64,000 bases of DNA from Haliclystus octoradiatus (Eukaryota; Cnidaria; Staurozoa; Stauromedusae; Haliclystidae), in contig OU744452.1 in assembly GCA_916610825.1 (NCBI GenBank), positions 11,140,110-11,204,109 on the forward strand. The letters run 5' to 3'. Made by a program: the position numbers and the translations under genes. Positions 46,301-61,300 of this stretch are shown one piece after another. A model generated the notes under the pieces. It had not been told where the DNA came from. It did not search any database and saw nothing but the letters and a program-made list of their open reading frames with translations. How positions within the stretch are numbered: position 1 is the stretch's first letter; each line of letters begins with the position of its first letter.

Positions 46301-49300
46301 TAAAGACCACCTTTCTATAGTGGCTACATCAGTAATACACAAAAGCATTATTTTATTGAAACAACCAGGGTTTAATGACCACCTGTCCATAGTGGCTACT
46401 TTATTAATACACAAAGTATTATTCTATCCAATCAACCCGGTATATAAAGACCACCTTTCTATAGTGGCTACATCAGTAATACACGAAAGCATTATTTTAT
46501 TGAAACAACCAGGGTTTAATGACCACCTGTCTATAGTGGCTACTTTATTAATACACAAAGTATTATTCTATCCAATCAACCCTGTATATAAAGACCACCT
46601 TTCTATAGTGGCTACATCAATAATACACAAAAGCATTATTCTATTAAAACAACCCTGTGTATAATGACCGCATGGCTATAGTGGCCACTCAAGCAATATA
46701 TAAAAAATATTAATCAATTGAAATAACCCTGTGTGTAGAAAGACAGCCTGTCTATAATGGTCAGTTATCTAAATCTTTTAGGTGTCTGGTAATTGTTATA
46801 TGCAGGTTTCATTTGCATAGGTATCCATTATATACAGCAACACATACATATTTAAACTAGATATAAACTTAATGCAAATCAATTTGTCCATACAAAGTCT
46901 GATTAGTTTTGTATATATTCAACTTTTCAAATTCTGTGTGAATTAAATCAAACAAATAAATGAACAAACACATTGATCTCACAGTGGTATGACATATATC
47001 TCTATAGGTAAATAGGAAAACAGACCATTGTTCTCACTGTACTTTATCAAATATAAATTCGATTTTATTATCTTAATACTCTTTTATTCACTGTTATTCA
47101 AGAAGGGATTGCACCATGATCGCAATGAAGATTATTATATATAGACTATTTTCTTTTGATTACAGGTAACAGACGCTTCACGTCAGCTACCATCAGATGC
47201 TGTTAGAGTTGTCTTCAATGTTAAAGATAACAATTCTACTGTTCCTGCTTTATCTGCGGAAGCAGCTTTCCGACGTCTTAGCATGTCTGGCCTTGAAATC
47301 AAATTAGGATACCCAGTAAGAACACTGCTGATCAATTAAATACTATATCAATACAGTCAATGTCACATAATATGCTGTCATTGGGACCTCATATTTAGCC
47401 TATAATAATGAACTTCTTTATGTGAAAACAAGTTTGACAAGCAAATAAGGGCTATATTGTTGGCAAATTTGAATAACTTTACAGGACTCTTAGGGAGAGT
47501 AATTATTGGATTATGGGAGAAATATTTGATAATTCATGTTTCATGCATGCCAAAATCGTGCAATGGGGTTTCTTTTGAAAAATTTGCCTTAAAATAAATG
47601 ATTGATTGTGATGTAAAAGAACTGAAAAAGTTGATTGGTCAAAATGTGAAGCCGATTTGATAAGAAATGACAGAGATATCGATGTTTTAATACGTCAATT
47701 CTTCCGCACATTTATTTTTGTGACGTCATTATTCAATTTTATTTTGAATTACTTTTAAAAGAAATTGAATAATGACGTCACAACAATAATCGTGTGGCAG
47801 AATAAACATATCAAATCATCCAATCAGGCATTTTTTATAAGAAAACTCCATTCCCATTTACATCACATATATTCATTCCACTCAAATATCATGTAACTGA
47901 ACATGGTTTGTTGATCTGATAAACACAATCAGTATGATTGAGTTTGGCTTATATAAAATATTTGCTTGTTTCATTTCTAGGTCAAGCAACATGTTAGAGC
48001 TATAATTCAAACCACACAATTACCCCCTCTCGTTAGTGAAATACTTGGTATGGTTGTCGCTGATACTCCAATATTTAATTTATCGGTTTCATCAAATCTT
48101 CAACTCTTCACACAAAAGATGGAAGATTTCTATGATAGTATTGATGGATCATCTGAATTTATAAAAATAGAGGTAGGCACCATTATGATCATGAATATGG
48201 TATTTGTTATTTAAACTCATCCGATGATGAGCTCTGGCTTAGGTGCTTGGTTTGTGGGATATCTGTATATATGTTTCTATTTAGATATATATATATATAT
48301 GCAAGCACAACTAATAAGCTTTAATAACATCTATATGCTTGATATTAAATGCTTGCTATATGCATCACATCTCTCAGTTTGCTTTATGCTTTCAACTTCT
48401 GCATGCTTGCTCCTGCTGTGTGCTGCTCTTTCTATGCTCTTTCTATTTCACTCTCCATCCTATGATTAAGCACCCGTCAGAATGGTAATCAGTGGAAATT
48501 ACACATAATGAATACAAACCTGGCGTTACTTACCAAATTGAAAACCTAAATAAACCTAAATGAAAACAACACAGTTACACAATGATGGGATGGGAGGGAG
48601 GGAATCAATAAAGATCAATAAAACTGTATAATCAATAAACCTATAAAAATTATAATAAATTAACTTTCTCTATCACAATCAAAGTGTTTGAGGAACAAAC
48701 ACTTGTGTATAATAAAAAACACAAATAAATGCAGCTGTGGATGCGTATGTGTTTGACAGCTTTCAATCCCTTGAAGGCTTAAAGGAATGACTAGAGCACA
48801 AACTAGGGGCACCTTTGCAGCTTGCACAATCCGCAAAGATAGCTAGAACTTAGGACCTTTACAGTATGATAATTATCTAACCAGGCAAGAAACACGTTGA
48901 GCCATCGGCAATGCTCACCTCACAACTTGCAGAATTGATAAGTTAACTTCCGTCTAAAATTCTACAATATCCCCTGCAAATGGAGCAATCATAGCTCTCT
49001 GTCAAACGGCTCATTGGATAACTTTAATACTACTTAAATTAACAAATGTAAGCTTTATTCAACATCAAACCTGTTTAAATAGCCACCTGTCACTAGCAGC
49101 CACTTCGAATGTATCCATTGCCTATTAGGGAGTTTAATCAATATTAAAAGGGTTAACCTCCATTCTATTGTCTTGTGAGTCAATGTTAAAAGGGTCAACC
49201 TTCATTCTATTGTCTTGTGAGTCAGGTGATTTGCTTGCTAATCAAATTGATAGTAATCTATCTCTTGTTTGTTTTTCTAGATTCTATTTTTACGCCGTGA

Positions 49301-52300
49301 AGCCCCAGCTATTGTTTATATAGAATTCGATCTGTCTGTTGATGGCACTGTTCATAATTCAAGTATTGTATCATCATTGTTTTCAACTCAGTCACTGGCA
49401 GCTATCAGTGGAAAAGTCTCAACTCAGGTAAATACTGTTCTAAAATACATCACAATTATTTTTTAGGAAATAAGGACAGTAGGCCTACTTAGATCAATAG
49501 ATTTCTGATTTTTTAATGCCTTCAGTGCAACCTAATATTGTTAATCTTATTTGAAGAACATACCAAAACAAAAGTAATGATACGTTATCGCAATAGTGAT
49601 ACGGACACCGTTTCACTCCATTTCTGGAGGAGTAGCTCTTTCTTCTCAGAGTATATATGGTAACATGTAACTGCATTTCAACTACTGTCATGCATTTTAA
49701 CTGCTTATGCACTGATCCAAAATTGATTCATTAACAAGGACTTGGCCACAAGATACAGTTGTTTAGGGTTTTAAAGCGGGATAAAAATTGCAGATAAACA
49801 GGAGAATTCACTTATCTGATCTGCACTTAAACAGGTTACACTGTAAACGTCTATGACTGATCTCAGATGCGAAACTGCATATCAATTTCAACAGATTTTA
49901 TGGCAGATAGCCTATTAGGCCTTGGTTATCAATGTTTGAGCAAGCTATATACTATCTAATCATACCCAGTGAACATACTACCCAAATGCAACATGAATTT
50001 ATTATGTCATTTCAGGTGATAACACGTCCTTATGCATTGAATGATGTCATTGCCACAACTTCAAATTATGTTTCACTCCGTTTTGATTCAAATGTAACCA
50101 TATCTAATGTATCTGATCCCATCTATCAAACCAATTTAACATTACAATTAGAGACAATGTATCGTACAGCCAAAGCATTGCCATCAACAGGGACTAAACG
50201 TCGACGCAGAGCCATTGGTAGTGTTGTACCAACAGTAAGTTATATCACAGAACTCATAATCTATTTTTACATTCAATTCTATTATCTGTGACTGTCAATT
50301 TGTGACAATCATGCTTTTGAATATTTTTATAAGATTATTGGGGCTCGACCTAGCCCGCAATACAGATCAAAGGTTTTCTTTGCATAGTCTGCCTGTGCAG
50401 TAGAGCAGAGTAATGCATATTAATTGTTCTTCCCGCTGCAAGTATTTTGGTAGGTTCTTGTGATTGGCTTATTATATATGTTAATAGAGCAGGACAATTG
50501 ACAAGTATTTTAAAACAATAAACATGGAGTAGGGACAAAAAATCACACTTCATAAATATTTATTGATACTACTTCGTGGTTGGATCGGGGTTGGATTTAT
50601 GCACCCATGCTAAATGATTTCGGTCAAGTGCAAACTCAATTAAATGCAAAGGGGATTACACTGTATATATACCTGTTATGAATTATATGTTTAATTCAAA
50701 AGGGATAATGTTTGTCAATCATTTGATCTTGAAATTCTGGTGCTTTTGTTGAAACATTTATTTGGTACAATTAGCTGCGAAATGAACTCAAAACCATATG
50801 ATTAATGAGTAATCTAATGAGTACATACCCTCTGAATACCATTGATAAAGTCCGACAAGTGTTTTCTTTTTCCTGGAACCTGTTTTTTAATTCAAAAACT
50901 TTCAGAAAGCTGTACCCCTGAAGGGTTCCATTTAATAGTGTTGTTTCTCTAATTTGAGTAGAAAAAAATAAAAAAATAATTTTCTTCTGAATTTGGGCCA
51001 CCCTTCCTGAAACCTATTGCCAGCTTCCCAGGTATTATGGAAGCATAATTGTTGAATTTGGTTCACATTACAGTCAAACTCACACTTCCATGCAAACTCT
51101 CATATTCCTACCTTGCTTAATATCCTACCTCACTTAATGTCCCCCTTTTCATCTGTAGGCCTACCAGAGGAGGGATATTAAGCAAGTTCGACTGTGATAT
51201 GCATTCCTAATTTAATTTTATTATTTCACACTATCTGTTCAATTATGTTCCTTTCAGCTTGTGAGTGTTACACCATTGAACAATCAAATTGATGTTGTTT
51301 TTTATCTGGCTGATTCTGGCATTGTTCTCAATGCTGCAACACTAGTGGCGATCCTGAATAGACTTACACCAACACAGATCGGTGTCATATTGAATGCGCA
51401 GGTAGTGGATCTATCAATTAACAAAGTTTATTTATTATCTTCTGATGACAATCAAAAAAGTTGAAATATAGGCTAACATATATTAACTTACATGTTAGAT
51501 TTGTCTTTTCATTCATTAATCTATAGTATTTCAAACCTCTTTCATGACTCATTACGTACCCAGCGTGTTTGTATCAGAACACATACAACTGAGCACCGTT
51601 TTCAAATTTTTTAATAGAAAAATCATGTTTAAGAAAATTTATAGGATTCAATATAAGAGTTTTTACCTTTCATCACTACTGACACCAAAATCATAAAAAA
51701 AAGTGTGAAATTTTATGACGTTTCAATGACATTTTCATTCTATTGAATCTATTTTCACATTTTAATATCATTAATATGGATGTTTTCATGGCCTACAAAA
51801 TCTGTGGTTTTCACTTTTTTACATTTTCATGGTGTTTTCACAACACTTTCATGGCATTTTCATGGTTTTAGTATTGGCAGTAAATAGAATTAGAAGTGCG
51901 AAACAAGGAATGTTGTACAATCCAATAAAGATGCTGTACTACAGTGGGCCCCATTCCATTGTAAGATACACAAACTAATTAAAAGACTCATGAATCACAT
52001 GCATACAAATTTGGTGTCACACCTAAACAGCTAAACCATTGATCTATTTTGTGTGATTCCCGATCCTCAGGCTGTATTCAGGAGAAACTATCCAGTAACC
52101 TTATCTTTGTTAATGCTCGTTTTACGGCGTCACATCAAAAATTAATAATTGGATAGAATAATTCAATCAATCAATCAAGATAGCAATCAAAAATTTTGAA
52201 ACCTGAAGGATCATTTTGTTGAAATGACAAGGAACAAAACAAAATTGAAGTAGAAAACCTTTGTATAAATCTTCATCAAATAAATGTTTATTAGGATATA

Positions 52301-55300
52301 TCCAACATTGCAACATTCTCAATCATGTTTTAAATATTTTTTCACAACAAACTAATTTCAGATGAAAGTAATTCTATTTTTGTTTTAACCTAGATGATAG
52401 TTTTACCGCGTACTTATATAACACCTGCAGAGGCAATTGCTGTTACTAAAGAGTCTCGATTATGGATTATTGGGGCTGTATTAGCACCAGTCACGCTTGC
52501 ATTAATATTAATTGGTTTGATCTATTGGCGTTGGACTCGTGGTGGTCCACAGGGAAAGGTTATGCCAGAGGAAATAAAAATGATGGAGCAGAGACAAACA
52601 AGAAATAAGAAGGTACACATACATTCATTCAGACCACATATTTGATTTTCTTGTTTAATTCATTATTATTACTAACTTTATGCTACATGGCAATTTCTGG
52701 GAGAAAGGATTGAAGTGCTACAAATCTACAATACATTGAAACCTGTATATAACAGCCAGCTATGTGAGAGGTAGATAAACTGACTACTGTATACAGGTGG
52801 CCTTTATATACAGGGTTATTTCAATAAGAGTGACCACCACAGGTGGCTGCTGTATGAAAGTGGTCGCTATAACAGATTTCACTGTATTAATGCCTCCAAG
52901 GCAAGTGCCCTCATACGGATTTTATCCATGAGTTGTGACCCATCGTGAAAGAAACAAACAAGTATGTTTTTTTAATAAATTGAAATTTATTGCATTTCAA
53001 TCCTGTGTCAATTTAAATTTAATGTGTTTTTTTGTGTTCATGTTAATTAAAGACATAAATGTGGTCAATTTAAATCAAATTTTCTCGAAGGAACAAGCAT
53101 TTCATAATATAGCATTCTTCAAATAATGGAAATTATATTTTATTTTTCTAGTTTAAATTCTCTAATAATATGATTTGTAATAGTTTTATTAAAGCCTAGT
53201 GAATTCACATTTAAAATGAATATTATTTCCACGATTAAGTGCGAGCAACTGCACATTGAAATTGTATTATTCATTCTAAGTGTGCTCCCCTCGGATTGCA
53301 GCAGTAGCTATTTAAGCTCATTTTTGTTTATGGTAACATTCTTGCTGTGCCACATTCAGCAAACCATACCGTATTGAGATATTTTCCCAATTTAATCAGA
53401 GAAAATAATTTGAAGTTGAATAAATAAATTGTTAATGATGATCGATTAGAATGGAAATACGGTTGAATGATTATTATAACCCATTTGAATGCGGACCTAA
53501 AAAGTGGGACATTAAACAAGTTAAACGAATTTGTAATGGGGAATAGAATGTGGCAAAGGTGATAATGTGTTAGGGGGATTTTCTATACTATTGGTTCTCT
53601 TTCAGGCTGAAATCGAGGGAGAATCAAATATAGCATACTCTGCACAGGATTCGTTTAAGGAAAGTGGTGATCCAAAACGTAAAACAATGTCATCACAACC
53701 ACAAAAGAGTATTTTTGAAAGGACTGGAGATGATTTGCGTCAATCAATGCGGAAGAAAGTCAAAGTACCTGTTAGTTATCCTAGATCACAAGGGAGTTAT
53801 CCTTCTGCCAGGTAAATGTTTAACAAACGAAACCACTTTCAAATCAGTCCGTGAACAATTAACAAATTTTATGCATTGTCAGTGAAATTTGTGAAAGTAA
53901 TTGAGACAGTATTGCCCTACCTAGGGCACCCGTACCACTCCTCTATTTCTAGAGGAATGGCTCTTTCGCTGAGAGCAATGATAATTAAGTGCACTTTATT
54001 GTTCTCAGCCGCGACACTGCAGATCAATTACAACAGATTTCATGACAAATGGGCCTTGTTTGTCAATGCACAACAATGCGCCACAGCTACTCACAATGCA
54101 AATCCCTCTGGACCATTCCATCTGCCATCCTTAGATGGTACTCATTTGATATTTTAGATTAAGTCAAGGCTGAGTCGACCTTCAGGGAATTTGAACCACA
54201 GTCAATCAGATATGATCAGATCTGAAGTTCGATTGCTCTGCCATCTGAACTAATCCTCTCTTGCACTAATGCACTATCAGGCTATCACAAAGTGCAGGAT
54301 CCTGGGAACCTTCTGCCCGCAAAGTTAGCGCAAATTCAGAAGCTGCTCAATAAGGTCGACTCATAAAAAATTAAAACTCTCTGATTTGATTAAGTGGCTG
54401 TTTCAAGTTTTCAAAAACGGAGATTCAAAGTTAAGTGCAGTATTGACATAGTCATAATGTGTAATTCATTTTCACGACGAGTGAGCATGTGTTGTTGTTA
54501 TAGACAAATTATGATCATTCAATGATCGATATCTTTTGTGGATTAATCGCACTCACTCGTCAAGATCAGAAGTTTAATTTGTAGATGCTGTGTATAAACC
54601 GAGTTGCTATTAAATATCAGAATCTAAAATTTAAATTGTTTGCTAGCCATTGCTTTTGTCTCGAACCCACAAGAATATAAATTGATATTACTGTATAGCT
54701 TTAGGTTAAGAAAGTATATCTACTATCAAATAATTGTAATAATTCTAAATGTAATTTTGATAAAAAAATTTACACACAGCTAGAAGTTTTCCTCGGCTTC
54801 CATAAATTCTGGATCCCATCTTACCTTGGACGCTGTATATGGTTTTGACCCAATTTACAAATCTTATTTCTTTCTCTTACTCAAAGATTATAATACTTGA
54901 TAACCATTGTCTGCTACTGAAATATAAAAATATGAATTATTATCTGTTGTTTTTATTTCACCTTTATCAAATGACCACCTGTCTTTATGACCATAGTCCC
55001 TCATGTCTGATGTCTGATTGGTGTTATTCTGATTTTACAGGCAACAAGACGATGGCATTCAAGAAGAGACTGACTTTGGTGGAAGAGGTCAAGCGGCAAC
55101 TGTCCACAGAGCACCTAAGCCAATACCTCGTGACTACACACGCAAAGAACAAGATGATGCATCTACATCTAAATCATCTAAAATTATTCATGAGCCAAAG
55201 TTACAATCAAATGTCAAGTCTAATGAACAGCAGCATCCACCATCTAGTAGAGAGCATAAAGTTGAGATTCTACAGAATGATTCAGAAGATGATGATGCTG

Positions 55301-58300
55301 ACGAACCAATCATAAAACCGGTAAATACAGTAGCTCTAGTATGTGTCAGGTTTACACCAAAGAACAACTGAGTCACATATTTTCAGTGTTCTCCCAATCC
55401 AATGTATACGGTAGTTATGAAACCCTGTTGTTAATTCATCATCAAGGTATTTCAGTATCAGAGCTGGCGTATGATCAGCACTTTATTGGCAGATGCATTT
55501 CCCAAGTTTAACTTACGCTACATGAGGGCAATGTGGGACTTACCACTTTTTAAGATCTACATGCATCAAATGCTAGGAGAATGAACTATATTGTTAACTT
55601 TAAGACATTGTGCCAATTTGCTAAAAACATCTTACAACAAAACTACCAACACTGATAACGTCATTGGTCGAATGACAGGTATCCAAAGCAAATTCGAATC
55701 TTAAGAAATGTGTTGCATTATGTCTTTAGATAATCCGTTATGTGGACAATGGTATACAACCAATAAGCCAAATCAATGAACTCAAGACAATCCAGACTGT
55801 CCCTCCTGTTAGATTTAGAAGCAAAGTCAAACAACCATCGATCCTTGATCAGTCATTACCACCACTGGATCCTCAGGTCACATCTTTGGTCACATCAACA
55901 CCTGTGGGACTATTCTCAACTTCGGGTGCAAACGAAACACAAAATGTAAGTGACTCATGTTTCTGTAATCAGAATAGGCACAATGAGTATTCACAGAGGC
56001 TGGGATTATAATTAGCATATAGTACAACTTTGAGCTGTGGAATTGTAGCTGAGATCAAAATTTTCAGCACATTAACATTGCTATAATCTATGAGGGGTTA
56101 ATTTTGCAATTGTGTAGCAGACAGTGCCATTTTATCTTCTTTATGCTGCACCTTCAATTTTTAAAAAGATTTTAAACTTATTTTGTAGGATCTTGATCCT
56201 GATTTAAAACAGAAAGCTGACATCGAAAGACATCGTAATAAAGAACGCCTTCGGTCTCAGTTGCATGGCAATAAGAAACTTGCAGCAAGGTTACCATTGA
56301 CAACAGAACAGTATAAAAGATCACAAGCAGAATTTAATGCAGCCTTAGATCCGCCACCTGGCACTGCTGTCAATCCGTAGTAAGTTTTTATTGTAATGAT
56401 TGATCCTATTTCCTTACTTTGTTGTTGTAATGTGTGTTGTGGCTGAGCCTTTGTAAAAATAAGTAATTCATTTCAGTCATGTCCAATAATGCAAATCTAC
56501 TAGATTTCAGGATGTGATGTAGTAAGCCCACATACATCCCCCCAATGGCAAACTGTACTGTTAGATATCAAGGAATATAAACTAAATACAAAGTTCTACA
56601 GTACATGAAACAATCACATAAACTATCCAACCAACACCAACACCAGTAAAATGCCATAAAAGTATTGTGAAAACACCATGAAAATGTAAGAAAGTAGAAA
56701 CCACAAATTTATAAGGCCATTAAAACAGCCATATTCACAGTATTAAAATGTGAATATGCCATGAAAATGCAATGAAAGTGCCATAAAATTTCACGCTTTT
56801 TTCATGGTTTTGGTGTCAGAAGTGAATAATGATATTATAGAATGTGCTGAATAATTTATGTTTCATTTTTTAATCAATTTTTCACAACAGCAAGTCACCA
56901 AAATCGCGTAAACGTCGACGTTTTCGACGTAGAAATAAGATCGATATCACGCCGTCATCCAATGGTATACGCCCATCACTCGCACCAGCTATTAATTACA
57001 ATCCATACTCGAAACTTGGCAGTCCGCAAATGAGCTCAACGGTAAGAACAATTTAAACTTTCAATAATTGATACTGTGATGGATTAATAAGACTCTCTAT
57101 CAGGCAGCTAATTATTGATTGTTCTGGACAAAATGAGGACTGTATAATGTTGAGTAATGCCATTGGTTATATTAGTCAATTAGCAAAAAGAATATCTTGA
57201 ATGCAATCAAGTACAATTTATTTAGGGTTGGGTTCATAGAGCTGATGAACTCACAACGCCTTCCAACAACACACTAACTTATAAATAACAAAACAAACTA
57301 TTTAAATATAAACTAAATTAAGTCATACAAGACTAATTATTAACTATATTGGATCTAATTAACATAGAAATGAGCCTAACTAATAGAAATACAAGATTAT
57401 ATAAAAATTACTATTTCGCCCGAACATGATGATTGTTTCTCCTTTTTTGTTACCTCTTCCTCATTTATACATATGCGAAACGTGTTATTGATATACCTTC
57501 ATTTTACCACTAGCGGACTCGGCTTCTTATATGATTATATCCATTATCCAAGATTATATACATCGCCTTCACATAGAAATCTCACAAAATATAATTATTA
57601 TAAAGAAAGTGAAGATGATATAAGAAGCTGAATCAACTGAAAATACCAATTTCTACATTGGTACTCTGGAGAGGTTGACTGCTCCATTACAATACCTCGA
57701 AACAGGACTCTTGTTTTGTTACACTTTTCTCTTGCTTGTCTGACTTACCACGTTTCGTATATTATTTAGAACGCTCCAAACTTCATCTATATTAAGTGAT
57801 ACTTCTTTGGTGTATAATTTCGATCAGTTTTTCTCAGTCGTTATGATTCTAATTTCAATTAAATGTAATCTTAGCTAGAATTTTATCATATAATCAATTC
57901 ATGGTTTTTTATTTTTACGGGTATCTTCAATTCTTCATATTGGTAGTTTAATAGTATCGGGATTCGGGATCACCTAGTATAAGTATTTAGGTGGACATTA
58001 GTGTTATATTTGTATTATGATGATATTTAAATGTTACAATTGAAACATATGTATCTGTTCTCCGCTCTATAGGTAACTGCTACTCTAGACTACATATTTT
58101 GATTTATAGAATCACATTCAATGCTAAGCATATAAGAACATCATTTCGTAGATGACTACTGTAGTTCCGTCTGAAATAGAAATCATATGGGATTATGGAT
58201 GTGCTACTTGACTTTTAGCTTTCTGTTGAAGGAGCAATATACACATCCACAATAGCTATCACTCCCTAATCACTTCCTACTCATGCCACCCCTTCGACAG

Positions 58301-61300
58301 ACTATTGTGAGGGAATAGCAATCTATCTACATTTAATCATAGTTTATCGATTAGACTGGTTAGGAAAGCTATTGTCTGTCACCGCAAATGTTATTGTCTA
58401 GCCGGCTCGTGATCACGTGATGTCCAGGTTGCATCGATTATGTAAACAGATATTTTTAGACAAGGCCATGGGCGCTTCAATGTAACATTCTACAATCATG
58501 TTGGTGGAGGTTTCTATAAAGAACTTTGGTATTTTTTGTGTTTCTTTGATAATCGAATCAATGTTTAAGCTATAATAATATCTTCCAGCGATAATTTTTT
58601 TTCTTACCAAGCGTTGTTTCTATTATACTTGGTCGCGCGTTGATTGCGGAATTGCCTTCGGACTTGATATAATAGCGGGAGATGTGACACGTGTATATTT
58701 TATTTGTAAACATTGCTAACTGTTGAAGTACTGTTTATCGATACGTATCTATTATTAACTGATTATTGCAAATAATGTTTCCGGATTGAAATTGAAAACC
58801 TGATGCATTGCTTTCGATAGAAATTTGTTATATACATTACAGTCGCAAAAGTATGTTCAGCATGTGCAGTACTGCATGAGTACTGTGCAGATATCATATT
58901 GTTATAGCAACTATGCCTGGAAATAATTGTGGCTTTTATGGATGCAGTAATCATACAGGTGATGTTCGTCGTGATAATCCTACTAAAAAAATATCCTTTT
59001 TTCAAATACCGACTTGCCGAAAAAATGATGGTGAGTTCACAATTGATAAGAAAACCAAAGCGCGGGGTGAGTGGATCGAAATCATTCGTCGGACACGTGT
59101 GGTAGATGTTCATTTACAGCGACAATTTGACGATAATAGCTTCCATTTATGTGAACTACATTTTGACCCTGAGGACATTGATATATATACGAAACGTAAA
59201 ATGCTGAGAACAGGCAGTATCCCGACAAGGAATTTACCAATTAGACCATCGGAACAACGTGATAGCACGAATGGGGCTGTCCCCCGTAGAAGATTATTGG
59301 AGAGGTTGCCAATAGAAACCAGTCAAGCTGATATATTCTCAGGATTCAAGAACAGTGTAAATAAAATGAACCTGGATCCATGGAAGGTGAACATTACAGA
59401 TGTACAAGTAAAAATTTTCTATGATGATAGTGAGATGTCCATTTCAAAGTTTTTAGTGCTGATATCTCAGAATTTGTTCATGATATGTTTTTATTATGGC
59501 TGGAGAATTCCCCCTGTTCCCCAATTGGACATTAATACATTTACATTAAGATCAATCCTGTGTGTTTTATTTAAATCTAAAATATGTACTGGATTGCCAA
59601 CAGAATTTTCCTGCAGGAATACTACTATGCACCATGTATCAGTGTGCCCAGTCATTGATGTTGAACAGCCACCATTTTCATCAAGTTCTATTTTACGCAG
59701 TACAGATTGCAAAATTCTTATATTAAATGAAACAGGTAAAAATTATTGTGCAGAATGCAGTAGAGTGGCTAATTTTCATATAAACGCATTACATCAAAAT
59801 AAGAACAGTAATATTACAAATTCGCAACCAGCCAAGAATAAAGCCCCATTATCTGCATGTGGGACACCAAAGCTTGTTGCCACAGTCAAAGCCAACAGAT
59901 TACAATGCAATCAATTGAAGGAAGAGTTGACAAAATTAAGAAATTACATTGAGAAAAGGGGCGTTGACGTTGACGAAAACCTGCAAAGAGACTTGATGAA
60001 CATTGTAGGGAGTACCAATTACCAGATGTCCCCTCATATGAAATTGGTATGGGAAGAACAGAAACGTCTGACAGAGACATCAACCAAGGGAAGACGATAT
60101 CATCCACAATTCATAAGGTTCTGCTTGTCAATTCAGGCAAAAAGTTCCTCTGCTTACGACGAGTTGTCTGAAGTACTTATTCTACCAAGCCAGAGATGCC
60201 TCCGAAACTACAAACATACCTTCAAAGCACGCCCAGGTATAATCAGAGAAAATGTTGAAAAACTGAAATCAATGACAACAGAATACACAGGGACCGAAAG
60301 GTATTTTAGTTTTTGTTACTTTTAATTGATAAAACAGATTCATACACTCAACATTAGCATAACACATATAAGCTACTTAAAATAAAGCACTGAAGCAAAA
60401 CTGTCTGATATTGAAATGTAACCTGTGTAAACAGCCAATTATTAGATCTACATTGAACACTATAGACAGGGTCCCAAACCAGTGGAGTCAATGATTCAAT
60501 AGAAAAGAACATTGCCATTTGGGATATTACAGAATTGCAAATTACTTTCAAATTGACCACTACTTACAGGTGGTTGCCGTGTAGAGGTAGTGTTCAAGCT
60601 TTATTCAATTACTAATTTACTGATTTCTATTTTTAGATATGTTGGAATATTATTTGATGAGATGAAGATAAGCTGTGGTCTTGTATTTAATAAACACACA
60701 GGAGATGTTGTGGGATATGTTGATCTTGGCGATCCTGCTGTTGATTATGCCTCATTTACCGATGTTCATGAATTTGCAACACATGCCCTGGTATTTATGG
60801 TGAGGGGTTTATGTACCAGTTTAAAAGCAGTCGTGAGCTACCATTTGACAGGTTCAACTGGTGGCACATCATTCCAGCTATGGCCACTATTCTGGCAGGT
60901 TCTGTTTACTCTAGAGCTGGCAATCAGCCTAAAAGTGGTTTTTGCAGTCTGCGATGGTGCATCACAAAACAGGAAATTTTTTAAAATGCACCAGCATCTG
61001 CAAATTTATCCAGCCACTGATGAACAAATTGAAAGTACTCAGCCAATATATTTTACAGTTAACCTTGCAGATGTAAGCAGGAAAATCTATTTCATAGCAG
61101 ATGTACCCCATCTCATTAAGACCACAAGAAATTGCCTGCTCTCATCCGGGTTTTCTGTTAAATCTACCAGGCTAATGTGGAATGATAAAAAGTCAATTTT
61201 ATGGAGCCACATTGCCAAAGCTTATTACAGTGACAGCGAAAATTGTCTCCACCGCTTGAATAAAATAGGACCTGACCACATAAATGTATCATCGTTCGGC

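Noticed and set aside
46320..46664. 114-codon open frame
   Set aside because: It is produced by the 72-bp tandem repeat and has the same periodicity; no independent coding sign.
54839..55315. 158-codon plus-strand frame
   Set aside because: It overlaps KIAA1549-like exon 10 in a different frame; the exon 10 frame has matching splice phases and acidic tail composition.
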